NCBI GenBank assembly: GCA_965248175.1
Contig: OZ252093.1
Span: 124,001 to 188,000, forward strand
DNA from: VXPQ01 sp965248175
GTDB taxonomy: Bacteria > Bacteroidota > Rhodothermia > Rhodothermales > VXPQ01
DNA: 64,000 nucleotides
Direction of reading: 5' to 3'
Of the stretch, positions 42,532-51,709 are shown piece by piece. The notes under the pieces were generated by a model that saw only the letters and a list, made by a program, of their open reading frames with translations, made no database searches and was not told where the DNA came from. Position numbers and translations under genes: made by a program. The first letter of the stretch is position 1, and the number at the start of each line of letters is the position of its first letter.

Positions 42532-43767
42532 TCAAAGCAGTATACCGGCCACGCACGCCGTCATCATCATGGCGAGCGTGCCGCCGATCATGGCCCGTAT
42601 GCCAAGCCGCGCCAGATCCGCGCGGCGCTTGGGCGCGATCCCGCCGATCCCGCCAATCTGAATGCCTATACTCCCGAAATTGGCGAAACCGCACAAGGCA
42701 TAGGTCAGGATAAGCGTACTGCGCTCGCTGAGCGCCACGCCTGAATCCGGTTGCTGCCACTCGATCATCTGCGTGTAGGCGATAAACTCGTTGAACACCA
42801 TCTTCATGCCCATCAATTCGCCGGCAAGGGGCGCATCGACCCAGGGAATACCCATCAACCAGGCAAAAGGAGCAAAGGCATACCCGAAAATATTAGACAT
42901 CGACCAATCCCAGTTGTCGTACCCGAAAAGCCCCCCTACCCATCCGCCCGTTGCGGATAACACGGCGTTGATCAGCGCCACCAGCGCCAGCACGGCGATA
43001 AGCATGGCCGCCACATTCAGGGTCAGCTTCAATCCTTCAAGAGCGCCTTCCGACGCCGCGTGTATGACATTCGCATGTTTTTTCTCTACATGCACGGAAA
43101 CATGACCCATCGTAAGGGAGCGTTCCGTTTCAGGGATCATCAATTTGGAAACCAGCAGGGCGGCCGGCGCGGAAATCACCGATGCAGCCAGCAGATGCAC
43201 CGCATCCACGCCTATACTCACATAGGCGACCAGCACCCCCCCGGCAATGGTGGCGAACCCTCCCACCATCAGCACCATCAGTTCGGATTTCGTCATGCTT
43301 TCCACGTAGGGGGCCACGATCAGGGGGGCCTCCGTCTGGCCCACGAAGATATTCGCCGCAGCGGACACCGTTTCCGCTCCCGACGTACCCAGCGTGCGCT
43401 GCATGATCCATGCGAACGCCCCGATTACTTTCTGGAAGAGACCAAGGTGATACAGAACGAACATGAGCGCCGAAAAGAAAATGATGGTCGGCAGCACCTT
43501 GAAAGCAAAGAAGTGATGTGCGTACTCCTCTCCGAACACGAGGCTCGTCCCGGCGTCGACAAACCCCAGAAGGGATTCGAAGAAATATCCCGCCGTTTGA
43601 AATACGGCGGCCCCGATCGGCGTTTTGAAAATGAAAAGGGCCAGCCCGAATTGCAGCAAAAGGCCGCCCAGTACAATGCGCAGGTCTATCGACTTCTTGC
43701 GCTCGCCGACCAGCCATGCCAGCGCCACGAAGACGACAAGGCCCAGAAGACTGATCAGGCGCTCCAT
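42532..43767 (-). CDS. CNT-family (NupC-like) nucleoside transporter
   Basis: A 411-residue inner-membrane protein. Hallmarks: GLLLQFGLALFIFKTPIG, then GQTEAPLIVAPYVESMTKSE (the nucleoside-binding GQTEAPL motif), NVIHAASEGALEGLKLTLNV, VFNEFIAYTQM and LTYALCGFANFGSIGIQIGG. It should import nucleosides coupled to Na+ or H+. ATG 43767 is chosen. A second nucleoside-type transporter (NupG-like) lies at 54577-55791, and a deoxyribosyltransferase at 6254, consistent with nucleoside salvage. Confidence 0.92.
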   Translation of the reverse strand: MERLISLLGLVVFVALAWLVGERKKSIDLRIVLGGLLLQFGLALFIFKTPIGAAVFQTAGYFFESLLGFVDAGTSLVFGEEYAHHFFAFKVLPTIIFFSALMFVLYHLGLFQKVIGAFAWIMQRTLGTSGAETVSAAANIFVGQTEAPLIVAPYVESMTKSELMVLMVGGFATIAGGVLVAYVSIGVDAVHLLAASVISAPAALLVSKLMIPETERSLTMGHVSVHVEKKHANVIHAASEGALEGLKLTLNVAAMLIAVLALVALINAVLSATGGWVGGLFGYDNWDWSMSNIFGYAFAPFAWLMGIPWVDAPLAGELMGMKMVFNEFIAYTQMIEWQQPDSGVALSERSTLILTYALCGFANFGSIGIQIGGIGGIAPKRRADLARLGIRAMIGGTLAMMMTACVAGILL

Positions 43768-43898
43768 GGCGTATCTACGACAAAACGAAACGCGCGGACG
43801 CATTACTCCAACGTGAACGCTTTCCCTTGAAGGCGTCCGCGGCGTAAACCTGAAAGGGCGCGCGGATGCAGAACGCGCACCGCCTCAGCGAATGGGCT

Positions 43899-44306
43899 TT
43901 ACTGGTCGCCTTCCGGGGTGATCCGCATGCCCGTCATGGGCGCTTCCATGCCATAGGAAGTTACGTCCAGATTTCCCGAAAACGCGTCGCCGTCCACCTG
44001 GACGTTGATCTTCATTGTGCCGAAATCGGGCGTGTTGAACTCGCAATTGAGCATGGATTCCTCGAACGTAATACCCGCCAGTGGAATAGCTTCCGAAAAA
44101 CCGTCCCCGATAACCGAGCCCATGATCCCTTCCTCGCCGTCCGTGAACATAAGCGTACCTTCGTATGTGGCGTCGGGCGTTTCGATGGCGTAGCTCCACT
44201 CGCCGACAAGGGGGTGGGCCATCTGGCCCGAACCGGCGCAACCGCTTAGGATCAGCACAACGGCCGCAAGGCTCCAAAGAGAAATAGAACGCATGCCTGT
44301 GGTCAT
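43899..44306 (-). CDS. Small hypothetical lipoprotein
   Basis: A 135-residue protein with a lipoprotein leader: MTTGMRSISLWSLAAVVLIL ending in SGC, the lipobox Cys at about residue 23. The mature part (HPLVGEWSYAIETPDATYEG and on) alternates short beta strands and resembles small lipocalin-like or DUF-type domains, but I cannot name the family. An ATG four codons downstream is an alternative start. It lies between the CNT transporter and the aldolase gene on the same strand. Confidence 0.68.
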   Translation of the reverse strand: MTTGMRSISLWSLAAVVLILSGCAGSGQMAHPLVGEWSYAIETPDATYEGTLMFTDGEEGIMGSVIGDGFSEAIPLAGITFEESMLNCEFNTPDFGTMKINVQVDGDAFSGNLDVTSYGMEAPMTGMRITPEGDQ

Positions 44307-44416
44307 GATGTCATAAAAAGATTGGGTGAAAAGGTTGAAGGAGGCCATGACGGCTCGTTGCAATGTAGCGCAATGCAAGGACTGGCGCAAAACAAATGTG
44401 CGCACCGTACCGGTCC

Positions 44417-45115
44417 TCAAACCGATCGCCGGAGAATCCGCTGCCGGTAGTGCTCATCCATGCGTTCGTCGATACGCATCACCTCTTCCGGGGAGAGGAA
44501 TTCCGGGCCGCCGAGCGCCATGGCGTCGATAAAAACCCGGGCGGATTTTTCCGCCATGATCAGGCCGGCCGCCACATCCTGGGCGGTCTTCCCGATCGCA
44601 ATCACGCCATGGTTCTTCATACAAATCGTCTTGGGCAAGCGCCCGGACCGCTCGCGATACTCCTCGACAGCTTCCGCAATCCTCCGGGAAAGCGTGAGCC
44701 CCGGATCGACGTAGGGCACAAGCACGGATTCCGGGCCGCAGTAGACGATCTGATCCGGAAACAGGCGGCGGGTCGCATACGCTTCGGCGTACGGCGAACT
44801 CAGTACCGAAATGGCCGCAAGCGGATGGGTATGCCCCACAAAGGCGACTCCGTCCAGCGCGAGCAGCCACGCATGAAACAGGCTCTCGACGGACGGTTTG
44901 AGGGCTTCAGTATCCGTGCGGACGCCAAACAACAGATCCTCCACCTCCGCATCGGAAAAGACCGCATCGCCCTCGACCGCCGCCAGCAACGGCAATCCCC
45001 TCTTCGGCTCGGGCAAGCGCGTAGACCCGGTCAGGGGTTCCGATCCGTCCTGCAAGGCGAGGTGCGCCGGCGCCCCATATCCAGCCTTTTTTGCGCATAA
45101 CGAACGGGTACTCAA
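44417..45115 (-). CDS. Class II aldolase/adducin-family protein (N-terminus atypical)
   Basis: Residues about 75-232 are a good class II aldolase domain: LKPSVESLFHAWLLALDG with a likely catalytic Glu, zinc-site HTHP, a CGPESVLVPYVDPGLTL loop, and the late KNHGVIAIG His. The first about 75 residues do not show the expected phosphate-binding GNTS and KxSGT motifs. The start is a TTG at 45115 that overlaps the stop of the upstream gene as TTGA, suggesting coupling, but the odd N-terminus may mean the true 5' end was lost. It could act on rhamnulose- or fuculose-type phosphates if functional. Confidence 0.65.
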   Translation of the reverse strand: MSTRSLCAKKAGYGAPAHLALQDGSEPLTGSTRLPEPKRGLPLLAAVEGDAVFSDAEVEDLLFGVRTDTEALKPSVESLFHAWLLALDGVAFVGHTHPLAAISVLSSPYAEAYATRRLFPDQIVYCGPESVLVPYVDPGLTLSRRIAEAVEEYRERSGRLPKTICMKNHGVIAIGKTAQDVAAGLIMAEKSARVFIDAMALGGPEFLSPEEVMRIDERMDEHYRQRILRRSV

Positions 45116-46197
45116 ACGCGATGAAGCTTGACAGGGTACGTCCCGGAAGCGTTCCACTGGCATACGTACAGATTCTTGTCGTCGTCCACGCAGACATCGT
45201 GGCAATGCTTGAACACAGGCTCCGCCTGCACCATCAATTGCAAAACCCCGTCTTCGTAGACCGGGGCCGTGCCACCGGGATTGGACACGACACGGTTGTT
45301 GCGGTCCAGGATCGTCACGAAACCCGAATCCGGCGTCTGGTTCAGGTACCGGAGCCGCGACCAGCATACGCCCGCATACACATAATCCCCATCCGGCACG
45401 GCGCGGCACACATAGGCGCCGGGCAGGAAAATGGTTCCGAGGTATTCGCCGTCGAGCGTAAACCGCTTGAAGCTGTTGTGGGCGCGGGAAGTGCACAGGA
45501 GCGTCGGCGCACCGGAACGCGCATCGACCGCCACGCCGTGGGCTGTCGCAAACTGGTCGTCTCCATCGCCGGAACCGCCGAATTTGCGGATACATTCGCC
45601 CGTCGGCGCATACTGCAGGATGTACTGCGAGCCATACCCGTCGGCCACGTAAATATCTCCGTTCGGGCCCACGGCGGTTTCGGTGGGTTTGAACGGCGCC
45701 TCTGCGTCGTAGGCGTCCACGGTCGACGGATGTTCGATGGTGAGCAACACGCGGCCGTCCAGCGTGGTCTTGTCGACGATGCCCCGGTCGAAATCGCAGA
45801 TGAACAGAAACTCTTCCCCGCCGGCGTCCCACAGCGTGAGGCCATGCCCCCCGGGATAGCCCGTGCCCCACGTATCGAGCAGGCCCCCGGACTTGTCGAA
45901 AACGATGACGTTGTTGCGCACCTCGTCGGTGACCATGAAAAGCCGCCCGTCGCGGGACATGACCATCTCATGGCAATTCTTGACCGGCGTGTTCGCGGGG
46001 TCCAGATCGCTCCAGTCCGTCTCAACCCGGTAGCGAAAATCCCCGTGTCCGAGGATATCGTCGGACAGGCGCGGCCGCGTCATGATCTGCGGGGACGCCC
46101 GGAACGAAGCTGCGGCAGGAACGACCCCGCCCAGTGAAACGGCACCGACCGCCGTCGCTGTGGCTTTCAGAAAATGTCTGCGGGAAGAAGTGGACAT
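45112..46197 (-). CDS. NHL-repeat (six-bladed propeller-like) protein with Tat signal
   Basis: A 361-residue exported protein. MSTSSRRHFLKATATAVGAV is a twin-arginine leader with cleavage near AAASFRAS. The rest is made of NHL-like blades, for example GPNGDIYVADGYGSQYILQY and DGDDQFATAHGVAVDARSG, ending CVDDDKNLYVCQWNASG. Such propellers act as lyases or binding scaffolds; no function can be assigned. Its stop overlaps the start of the class II aldolase gene. ATG 46197 was chosen because the leader begins exactly there. Confidence 0.8.
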   Translation of the reverse strand: MSTSSRRHFLKATATAVGAVSLGGVVPAAASFRASPQIMTRPRLSDDILGHGDFRYRVETDWSDLDPANTPVKNCHEMVMSRDGRLFMVTDEVRNNVIVFDKSGGLLDTWGTGYPGGHGLTLWDAGGEEFLFICDFDRGIVDKTTLDGRVLLTIEHPSTVDAYDAEAPFKPTETAVGPNGDIYVADGYGSQYILQYAPTGECIRKFGGSGDGDDQFATAHGVAVDARSGAPTLLCTSRAHNSFKRFTLDGEYLGTIFLPGAYVCRAVPDGDYVYAGVCWSRLRYLNQTPDSGFVTILDRNNRVVSNPGGTAPVYEDGVLQLMVQAEPVFKHCHDVCVDDDKNLYVCQWNASGTYPVKLHRV

Positions 46198-46565
46198 ACT
46201 CAAGTCGGAATATTGCGGGCGACGTGGATATCTCTTTAATATGCACGCCTTTCGAGAGAATATCAAACGCCGTCCGAAAGGCTCCCGGCCGAACCGCGCG
46301 GCGCAAGGCATCGAGGTGCGGATCGGCGCAACCGGCATGACTATCCCTTCAAGGATCGCAGGCTGGCCCGAGCGTTGCGGGAACGGAAAACCTTCGAACG
46401 AAAGAAACTGCCGCCCGTCGTTCCGAAAGACGAAAAAAAGAAACCCAAACAGGCCGTCCAATCACAGGTCGAAAATCTTAGGCATCGGACAAATACCAAG
46501 CTTGCAGTAAAGTTTTCAAATACTCCTAAAAATATTATGACAGGGAATTTATTTCGAAAATTTAT
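46198..46565. other. Intergenic region (368 bp) with falling GC content
   Basis: Between the NHL gene (reverse) and the AraC-type gene (forward). It becomes AT-rich after 46480 (AAAATATTATGACAGGGAAT). Short Lys/Arg-rich frames run across 46241-46569 in two registers, but neither has a recognisable family, a ribosome site or consistent codon use. I see no gene; it probably carries the promoters of the two flanking genes. Confidence 0.5.
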
Positions 46566-47093
46566 TTGATATTGTGCACGCAAAACAAGCAAAAATCGGA
46601 TGTACAACGATATGCAGTCGAAAGGCCTAAAACATTTACCCCCCCCTCCCCGAATTCACGCAAATTTAATAAAAAGATACTTGACAATGGAATCATTGAA
46701 AAAGCTTATGAGAATTTCCTCGAAACGGATGCTTCACACGCGGAAAAGACCGATATCCTGCTTGCGCTCAGGCATATTCATAAAAACCTCCTTTCGCCTT
46801 CCTTGTCCGTACAGGAGGTAATCGCAAAACGCAACATTCGGACCCATTGCTTCCATGACCGATTCGCAGATGAAGTTACGCCGGACGGTAATGCACGAAG
46901 AACGCCCGGAGAATACATAACATGGGCGCGTATCCAGGTAGCCCGGCGCATACTCGAGCATGGCGCTTGTAATTTGACGGAACTGGCCTATGCCCTCGGA
47001 TTCAATTCGTACCCGACTTTCTGGCGGGCCTGCCTTAAACACCTCGGTTGCAAACCGTCGGAAGCGGTGAAGATGAACGGGAAGGTGGGTTGA
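46566..47093 (+). CDS. AraC-type helix-turn-helix protein without sensor domain
   Basis: The C-terminal about 100 residues form the paired helix-turn-helix of AraC/XylS regulators: LSVQEVIAKRNIRTHCFHDR (first HTH), TPGEYITWARIQVARRIL (linker helix), then CNLTELAYALGFNSYPTFWR (second HTH) and HLGCKPSEAV. No ligand-binding domain precedes it; only about 70 low-complexity, Lys/Asn-rich residues do. The frame opens with TTG 46566 and has no good ATG, so the start is unclear. Lower GC than the neighbours hints at a different origin. It may regulate the adjacent DUF4249/TonB receptor pair. Confidence 0.72.
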   Translation: MILCTQNKQKSDVQRYAVERPKTFTPPSPNSRKFNKKILDNGIIEKAYENFLETDASHAEKTDILLALRHIHKNLLSPSLSVQEVIAKRNIRTHCFHDRFADEVTPDGNARRTPGEYITWARIQVARRILEHGACNLTELAYALGFNSYPTFWRACLKHLGCKPSEAVKMNGKVG

Positions 47094-47185
47094 GGAACCC
47101 GGGTGGCGTGAGTTGAATTCGACAGCACACTGAAAAAGTGTCTGAATTTTAACGGATCGTTTCCGATTGTCGCCTTGAGACACCC

Positions 47186-48406
47186 TTATTGCCGAGCGAA
47201 ACGGATGTAAGTACCGTGGGGGAGGGCGCCAATGCTACCAGACAAAAAATTACTGTCCGGATTGAATAGGAGATCCATATCCCGGAGGACGGTATCGGTG
47301 CTGTGAAACAGTCGAATATCGCTGCCTTGCAACGAAAAGCCGCCATCGAGCGCTATCGTCGTCGGGGCGCCGTCCGAAGAGGGTAGCCGCATGCGCCCGA
47401 CCACGGTAAAATCGGGACGCAGCGTAATCGCGACCGATCCGCCGTCGGCAAGGTAATTCACGGGTTCGTTGTTCTCCCTGCCCTCGAAATCGACAGCCGT
47501 GTAGGCGCCGGAGATCATGCTGCGTAGGCGACGGGGAGACAGATACCCATGGGTGTGCAGGGAATAGCCTGCAAACACCCCCTGCCCGCTTCGAATGTTG
47601 GATTGAATCCTGACCGGCTCGACGAAGGGGTTTTGCTCGGCGGCCCGCTGAAGCAGTCGGGTGCGCCGATACAGGTAGTAGGCTTCGCTGACGGTGCGAA
47701 TATAAATGGTCGCGTCTCCCTGGATGCCATGGGAGTCGTCGGCCTCGAGCCTGAAGGTGAAGGCCTTTCCGTCAAAGGGATCGTCGTGGATCAAGGCCCG
47801 ATAGACGTACGGGTTCGTAAGTTCGGGCTCGAACAAGTCGCCCGGGTCCAGGCTTCTGATCTGGTCCTCTAACTCTGCATTGAGCAAAGTAAATCTCGTC
47901 TGCCTTGCATCCTTGCCGTCAAGGACGGAAAGTTCGTAGAAGTTGCGAACCTCGCCATCGTCCCGGATTTCGATGTCGATGCGTTTGGTTCGATGATCGG
48001 CATCCGAACGGGCCTGAACCCGCACCGCCGTCACGACAGCGGATGCGGGCAGTCGGTCGACCGCCTCGACCGTCCGGAACCCGTCGGCAGCAGCATGCAG
48101 GGTGTAGGTGACGCCGGCTCGGGGAAAAGAGTTACCGGCATGATAAAAGCCGCCGCCCTTGTGGCTTAAAGCAACGAAAGACCCGTCGTCGCCTCGAATC
48201 GTTACGGTGGCGTCCTCTACGACGGCCGGAAAGGCCGTGACTTCTTGCGTGCCGACGGTGCGCTGGACGACTACGCGCCAGGGTTCATCCGGCGTAAACA
48301 GGCTCGTTACGACCAACTCTGCAGGACGCGTCTCGACATCTACGTCCACGACGGTTTCGCAACCGGCGATAGCCACCAGCAGGACGACGATGACTATGTT
48401 TCGCAT
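47186..48406 (-). CDS. DUF4249 lipoprotein
   Basis: A 406-residue protein with lipobox leader MRNIVIVVLLVAIAGC (Cys16). The mature part opens with ETRPAELVVTSLFTPDEPWR, followed by beta-strand repeats (ATVTIRGDDGSFVALSHKGG, FYHAGNSFPRAGVTYTLHAA). DUF4249 proteins are usually encoded directly downstream of a TonB-dependent receptor, as here (18-bp gap), and are thought to be periplasmic or surface partners of that receptor. Substrate unknown. Confidence 0.88.
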   Translation of the reverse strand: MRNIVIVVLLVAIAGCETVVDVDVETRPAELVVTSLFTPDEPWRVVVQRTVGTQEVTAFPAVVEDATVTIRGDDGSFVALSHKGGGFYHAGNSFPRAGVTYTLHAAADGFRTVEAVDRLPASAVVTAVRVQARSDADHRTKRIDIEIRDDGEVRNFYELSVLDGKDARQTRFTLLNAELEDQIRSLDPGDLFEPELTNPYVYRALIHDDPFDGKAFTFRLEADDSHGIQGDATIYIRTVSEAYYLYRRTRLLQRAAEQNPFVEPVRIQSNIRSGQGVFAGYSLHTHGYLSPRRLRSMISGAYTAVDFEGRENNEPVNYLADGGSVAITLRPDFTVVGRMRLPSSDGAPTTIALDGGFSLQGSDIRLFHSTDTVLRDMDLLFNPDSNFLSGSIGALPHGTYIRFARQ

Positions 48407-48424
48407 AGCGCTCCCAGGGATTGG

Positions 48425-50779
48425 CTAAAACGTAAAACGGTAACTGATCGAAGGAATAATCGGAAACAGACTGACCTGTCTGACGGTCCGAACCTGGTCG
48501 AAAAAACCGACCTGAGGATGGAAGGACGAACTATCCTTCACAAACAGAAAAAACGGATTGCGTCGGCTGTAGAGGTTATAGATACTGAACGTCAGCTGAT
48601 CCTTTCCGTCCCGGCGGGGCGTGTGCACGCTTACGTCCAACCGGTGATAGGCCGCCATGCGATACCCGTTGCGGCGGTTGTAGACGTTGACGATCTCCCC
48701 GTTTTCGCTGTATTGCGCTACCGGCAGCGTGACGGCATTGCCCGTGCCGTACACCCACGTTGCCGAAACCGTCCTGCGTTTCAGTTTGCGCATTATCGCT
48801 ATGGAGAGGTCGTGCCGACGGTCGTACCGATACGGAAATGCGCGGCCCTGATTCAACGCTGCAATACGCCGCTTCGTCCACGAGAGCGTATATCCGATCC
48901 ATCCCCTGGTCCGTCCTTTTTTCTTCCGGACGAACATCTCTGCGCCATAGGACCAGCCCCGGCCCGATACAATCCGGTTTTCCCAATCTCGATTCAACCC
49001 CACAAAATTGCTTCCCTCTGCGAACTCGGTGACGCCATCCATCGATTTGTAATACCCTTCGACACTGACATCGTAAGCGTTTGGGCCGAGTGTACGCGCG
49101 AGGCCGACCGCGCCTTGCCACGATCTTTGCGGGCGAACGCGCGCCGTGCTGGGTAACCACAGGTCGGTCGGCAGACCGATGCCGCTGTTGGAAAGCAGGT
49201 GGATATACTGTCGCATCGACGCGTACGACGCCTTGAGCGCCCACTGCCCGGGCAAAAGGAACGAGGTCGCCAGCCTTGGCTGCACAGACGCGTACACCCG
49301 GTCATCGACGTGAAACCCCGAGACGTGCACCCCGGCATTGACCTTGAGCCGGCGCGTCAGGTCGATAGCGTCCTCGGCATAGGCGAACCATTCGACGGCG
49401 AACTTCTCATCCTTCCGGGCGATGGTGGTATCGGGCACGGTCTCCAGGGAGTTCTTCTCCCGATACAATTGGGCGCCGGGGGTAAACCGGTGGTGCATCG
49501 TTACGCCTCCGAAGCGGACGTAATGGGCCCGGTGCGGCAGATAGTCTATGTCGATCTTCGCGCTCCAATCCTGGATACCGGAAGAAAAGCGCGATTCGAA
49601 GCTTTCCCGAGCGGTTCGATCATCGATGAGCAGTTGCGAAGCGTACCGGTCCCGGGCCTCGTACCGAAAACGGCTGAAGAGCAGCATGGCGTTGGCGAAC
49701 ATCCTGGGCGTCAGGATCCGGTTCCATCGCAGCGTAGCGGTAACGTTGCGCCAGCCGAAATGCGTTTTATCGGGATAGCCGACTTCTTTATCGTCAAAGA
49801 ACGAATAGAGTCGGTCGTTGCCGGCGTAGAGACTCACGAAGACCCGGTCTTTCTCTGAAAGAGTGGCGTTCGATTTTGCGTTGACGTCGTAGAAATAATA
49901 GCCTGTGACGGAATTTTCCTCGCCGTTCCTGAGCGTCTGGAAAGGGCGTGTGATCAGGTCGAGGTAGGTGCGCCGCGTCGAGACGATAAACGAACTCTTC
50001 TCTTTTCGAATCGGCCCTTCGACGGTCAGGCTCGACGCCACCAACCCGACGGCGCCGCGCCCCTCGAATTCTTTCCGGTTGCCTTCGCGCATGCGCAAAT
50101 CGAGCACCGAGGAAAGGCGCCCGCCATACCGGGCCGGAAACCCGCCCTTGAACAACTCGACGTTGTTGAGCGCGTCGGTGTTGAAGGTGGACAGGAATCC
50201 GAAAAGATGACTGACATTGTAGACCGTAGCGTCGTCGAGCAGGACCAGGGTTTGATCGGGGCTGCCGCCGCGTACGTACAGTCCCGAGCTGCCCTCCGCG
50301 CCGGATTGCACGCCGGGCATTAACTGGAGCGTTTTGAGCACATCGGCTTCGCCCAGCAACGCCGGAAGCGTCTGTACGTCAGCCATCGAAACGTCCACTT
50401 TACTCATTTGGACGCGTTCTTCAAGCCGTTCTTCCAGACGCGAGGCAACCACGTTCAGGGAGTCCAGCCCTACGGTCGAGGGGGTCAGTTCGATCGTCCG
50501 GGTACGCGTCAGGGGCGCCTGCAGCACGAGCGTCTCGCGCCGATAGCCCAGATAACTGACCTGGATGAAGGCGGTGTCTACCGGCAGGGTCAGACTGAAA
50601 AAGCCATACGCATTCGTGATCGTGCCTGCGCGCTGGCGGGTTTCGTAGACATGCGCCCCGATAAGGGCTTCGCCCGTCTGCGCGTCGGTGACGTAGCCGC
50701 GAACCGTTAGCGGTTGCGCGAGGGCGTCGCCGACACAGAAAAAGAAGAGGCTCCAGGTAATCCGGACTGCGCTGCGCAT
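48425..50779 (-). CDS. TonB-dependent receptor with carboxypeptidase-regulatory N-terminal domain
   Basis: A 784-residue outer-membrane protein. The leader MRSAVRITWSLFFFCVGDAL ends at AQP. A CarboxypepD_reg-like beta sandwich follows (TVRGYVTDAQTGEALIGAHV), then the plug (ADVLKTLQLMPGVQSGAEGS with GLYVRGGSPDQTLVLLDDA), and a 22-strand barrel ending in ISYRFTF, with a terminal Phe. Plug segment FKGGFPARYGGRLSSVLDLR is typical of the DUF4249-linked receptor group. It imports an unknown ligand with TonB energy. ATG 50779 fits the leader; an ATG seven codons upstream is possible. The 387-bp leader has strong secondary structure. Confidence 0.93.
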   Translation of the reverse strand: MRSAVRITWSLFFFCVGDALAQPLTVRGYVTDAQTGEALIGAHVYETRQRAGTITNAYGFFSLTLPVDTAFIQVSYLGYRRETLVLQAPLTRTRTIELTPSTVGLDSLNVVASRLEERLEERVQMSKVDVSMADVQTLPALLGEADVLKTLQLMPGVQSGAEGSSGLYVRGGSPDQTLVLLDDATVYNVSHLFGFLSTFNTDALNNVELFKGGFPARYGGRLSSVLDLRMREGNRKEFEGRGAVGLVASSLTVEGPIRKEKSSFIVSTRRTYLDLITRPFQTLRNGEENSVTGYYFYDVNAKSNATLSEKDRVFVSLYAGNDRLYSFFDDKEVGYPDKTHFGWRNVTATLRWNRILTPRMFANAMLLFSRFRYEARDRYASQLLIDDRTARESFESRFSSGIQDWSAKIDIDYLPHRAHYVRFGGVTMHHRFTPGAQLYREKNSLETVPDTTIARKDEKFAVEWFAYAEDAIDLTRRLKVNAGVHVSGFHVDDRVYASVQPRLATSFLLPGQWALKASYASMRQYIHLLSNSGIGLPTDLWLPSTARVRPQRSWQGAVGLARTLGPNAYDVSVEGYYKSMDGVTEFAEGSNFVGLNRDWENRIVSGRGWSYGAEMFVRKKKGRTRGWIGYTLSWTKRRIAALNQGRAFPYRYDRRHDLSIAIMRKLKRRTVSATWVYGTGNAVTLPVAQYSENGEIVNVYNRRNGYRMAAYHRLDVSVHTPRRDGKDQLTFSIYNLYSRRNPFFLFVKDSSSFHPQVGFFDQVRTVRQVSLFPIIPSISYRFTF

Positions 50780-50900
50780 GAGTAACTCATGATCTGACAA
50801 AAATGCTTGCAGTATCTGGTCGGCCTCTGTCTCTATACCCTCTTGTTTTGGATTATGGCAAGGTTCACGCAGCCATCCGCTTGCTGTGCCGGAGGCAGTG

Positions 50901-51074
50901 TGCTTCGGCAGTCGATGCGGATATTGGCGCCTTTCGATATCCGCAAGGCTGATCGAAGCATCGTGGCGTAGTTATTACCATGCAACATGGATACACTGCT
51001 TTGTCATGCCATCGATCAGCGTTCAGGCAGGGCCGACTTTGCGCGAATCTTTCGGAAGAAGCCGGCCCTGCCTG
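50901..51074. other. Structured leader with nested and alternative helices upstream of the TonB receptor
   Basis: Nested stem: outer arms TGCTTCG/CGAAGCA (50901-50907, 50954-50960) and inner arms TGCGGATAT/ATATCCGCA (50916-50924, 50937-50945), separated by symmetrical 8-base internal loops and closed by a 12-base loop containing GGCGCC. A second hairpin has perfect 12-bp arms CAGGCAGGGCCG/CGGCCCTGCCTG (51024-51035, 51063-51074). CCATG CAA CATGG forms a third around 50977-50989. GCTGATCG (50948-50955) can also pair with CGATCAGC (51013-51020), which would break the outer stem. No gene is seen. Whether this acts as RNA (leader of the receptor mRNA on the minus strand) or DNA is open. Confidence 0.55.
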
Positions 51075-51166
51075 TCGGGTTGATCGGATCGAAACAGGGT
51101 CGCAACAGTACACCTTAAATTCCGCCGAAATCTGTCCAATCAACCCGAACCACCTCTTACCACGAC

Positions 51167-51709
51167 TCAATCGAGCTCCTCATTTTCGAAGTTCCAGCGT
51201 CCCGTGTATCTATACATCAACCAATAAGTACCGAATTCGGATGACCAACTTCCATTCCGGAAATAGTCGTGGGTTCCTGCGCTGTGCTCGCTGGTAGTTC
51301 CCCTATTACGCTTGCGCTTTATCGAGGTTCTGACACTACTGCAGGAAGTGGATGAGAACCAGCGGTAAGGCGGATTATAGTCATAGTCCAGATGCCCTGG
51401 ATTGAGTGCGCCAATGCACTCCTTTGTACTGCTCTTTCCGCCGCTCTTTACCTTGACCTTTATACGCACGCGGCTAAGCAACGATGACGGCAGCGAGTAA
51501 TGCCCAAAACCATACCAAGTGTTGCCAATCTGGGCTTGTGCTTGGGTGCCAGCCCAAGCTCTCCTCCTGAATGTACGCCCGATTGATTGATTCCAGAGAA
51601 GGAAGCGTACGGGATAGCATGTCCTGTCGGCGAATTGGGCATTTTTATCCGGCAGACAAATGGTGGTAATCGTATCATAATAACGGGTATCGCGGTTTTG
51701 TGTTTTAGC
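51167..51709 (-). pseudogene. 3' part of lipoprotein gene split by IS256-family element
   Basis: Reading on the minus strand from the target duplication, the frame continues TQNRDTRYYDTITTICLPDK through FRRRAWAGTQAQAQIGNTWY to YRYTGRWNFENEELD and a stop at 51167. It is the direct continuation of the frame that starts at 53678. The part is rich in Tyr, Ser, Thr and Arg and has no family I recognise. Alone it has no start. See the companion piece at 53038-53678. Confidence 0.82.

Noticed and set aside
46241..46569. Short basic frames that at first looked like ribosomal protein S21
   Set aside because: The order of basic and aromatic residues does not match S21, the two frames do not share a start, and the DNA loses GC in the middle.
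50780..51166. Cobalamin riboswitch before the TonB receptor
   Set aside because: The conserved boxes of that class are not present; the helices seen are of another arrangement.
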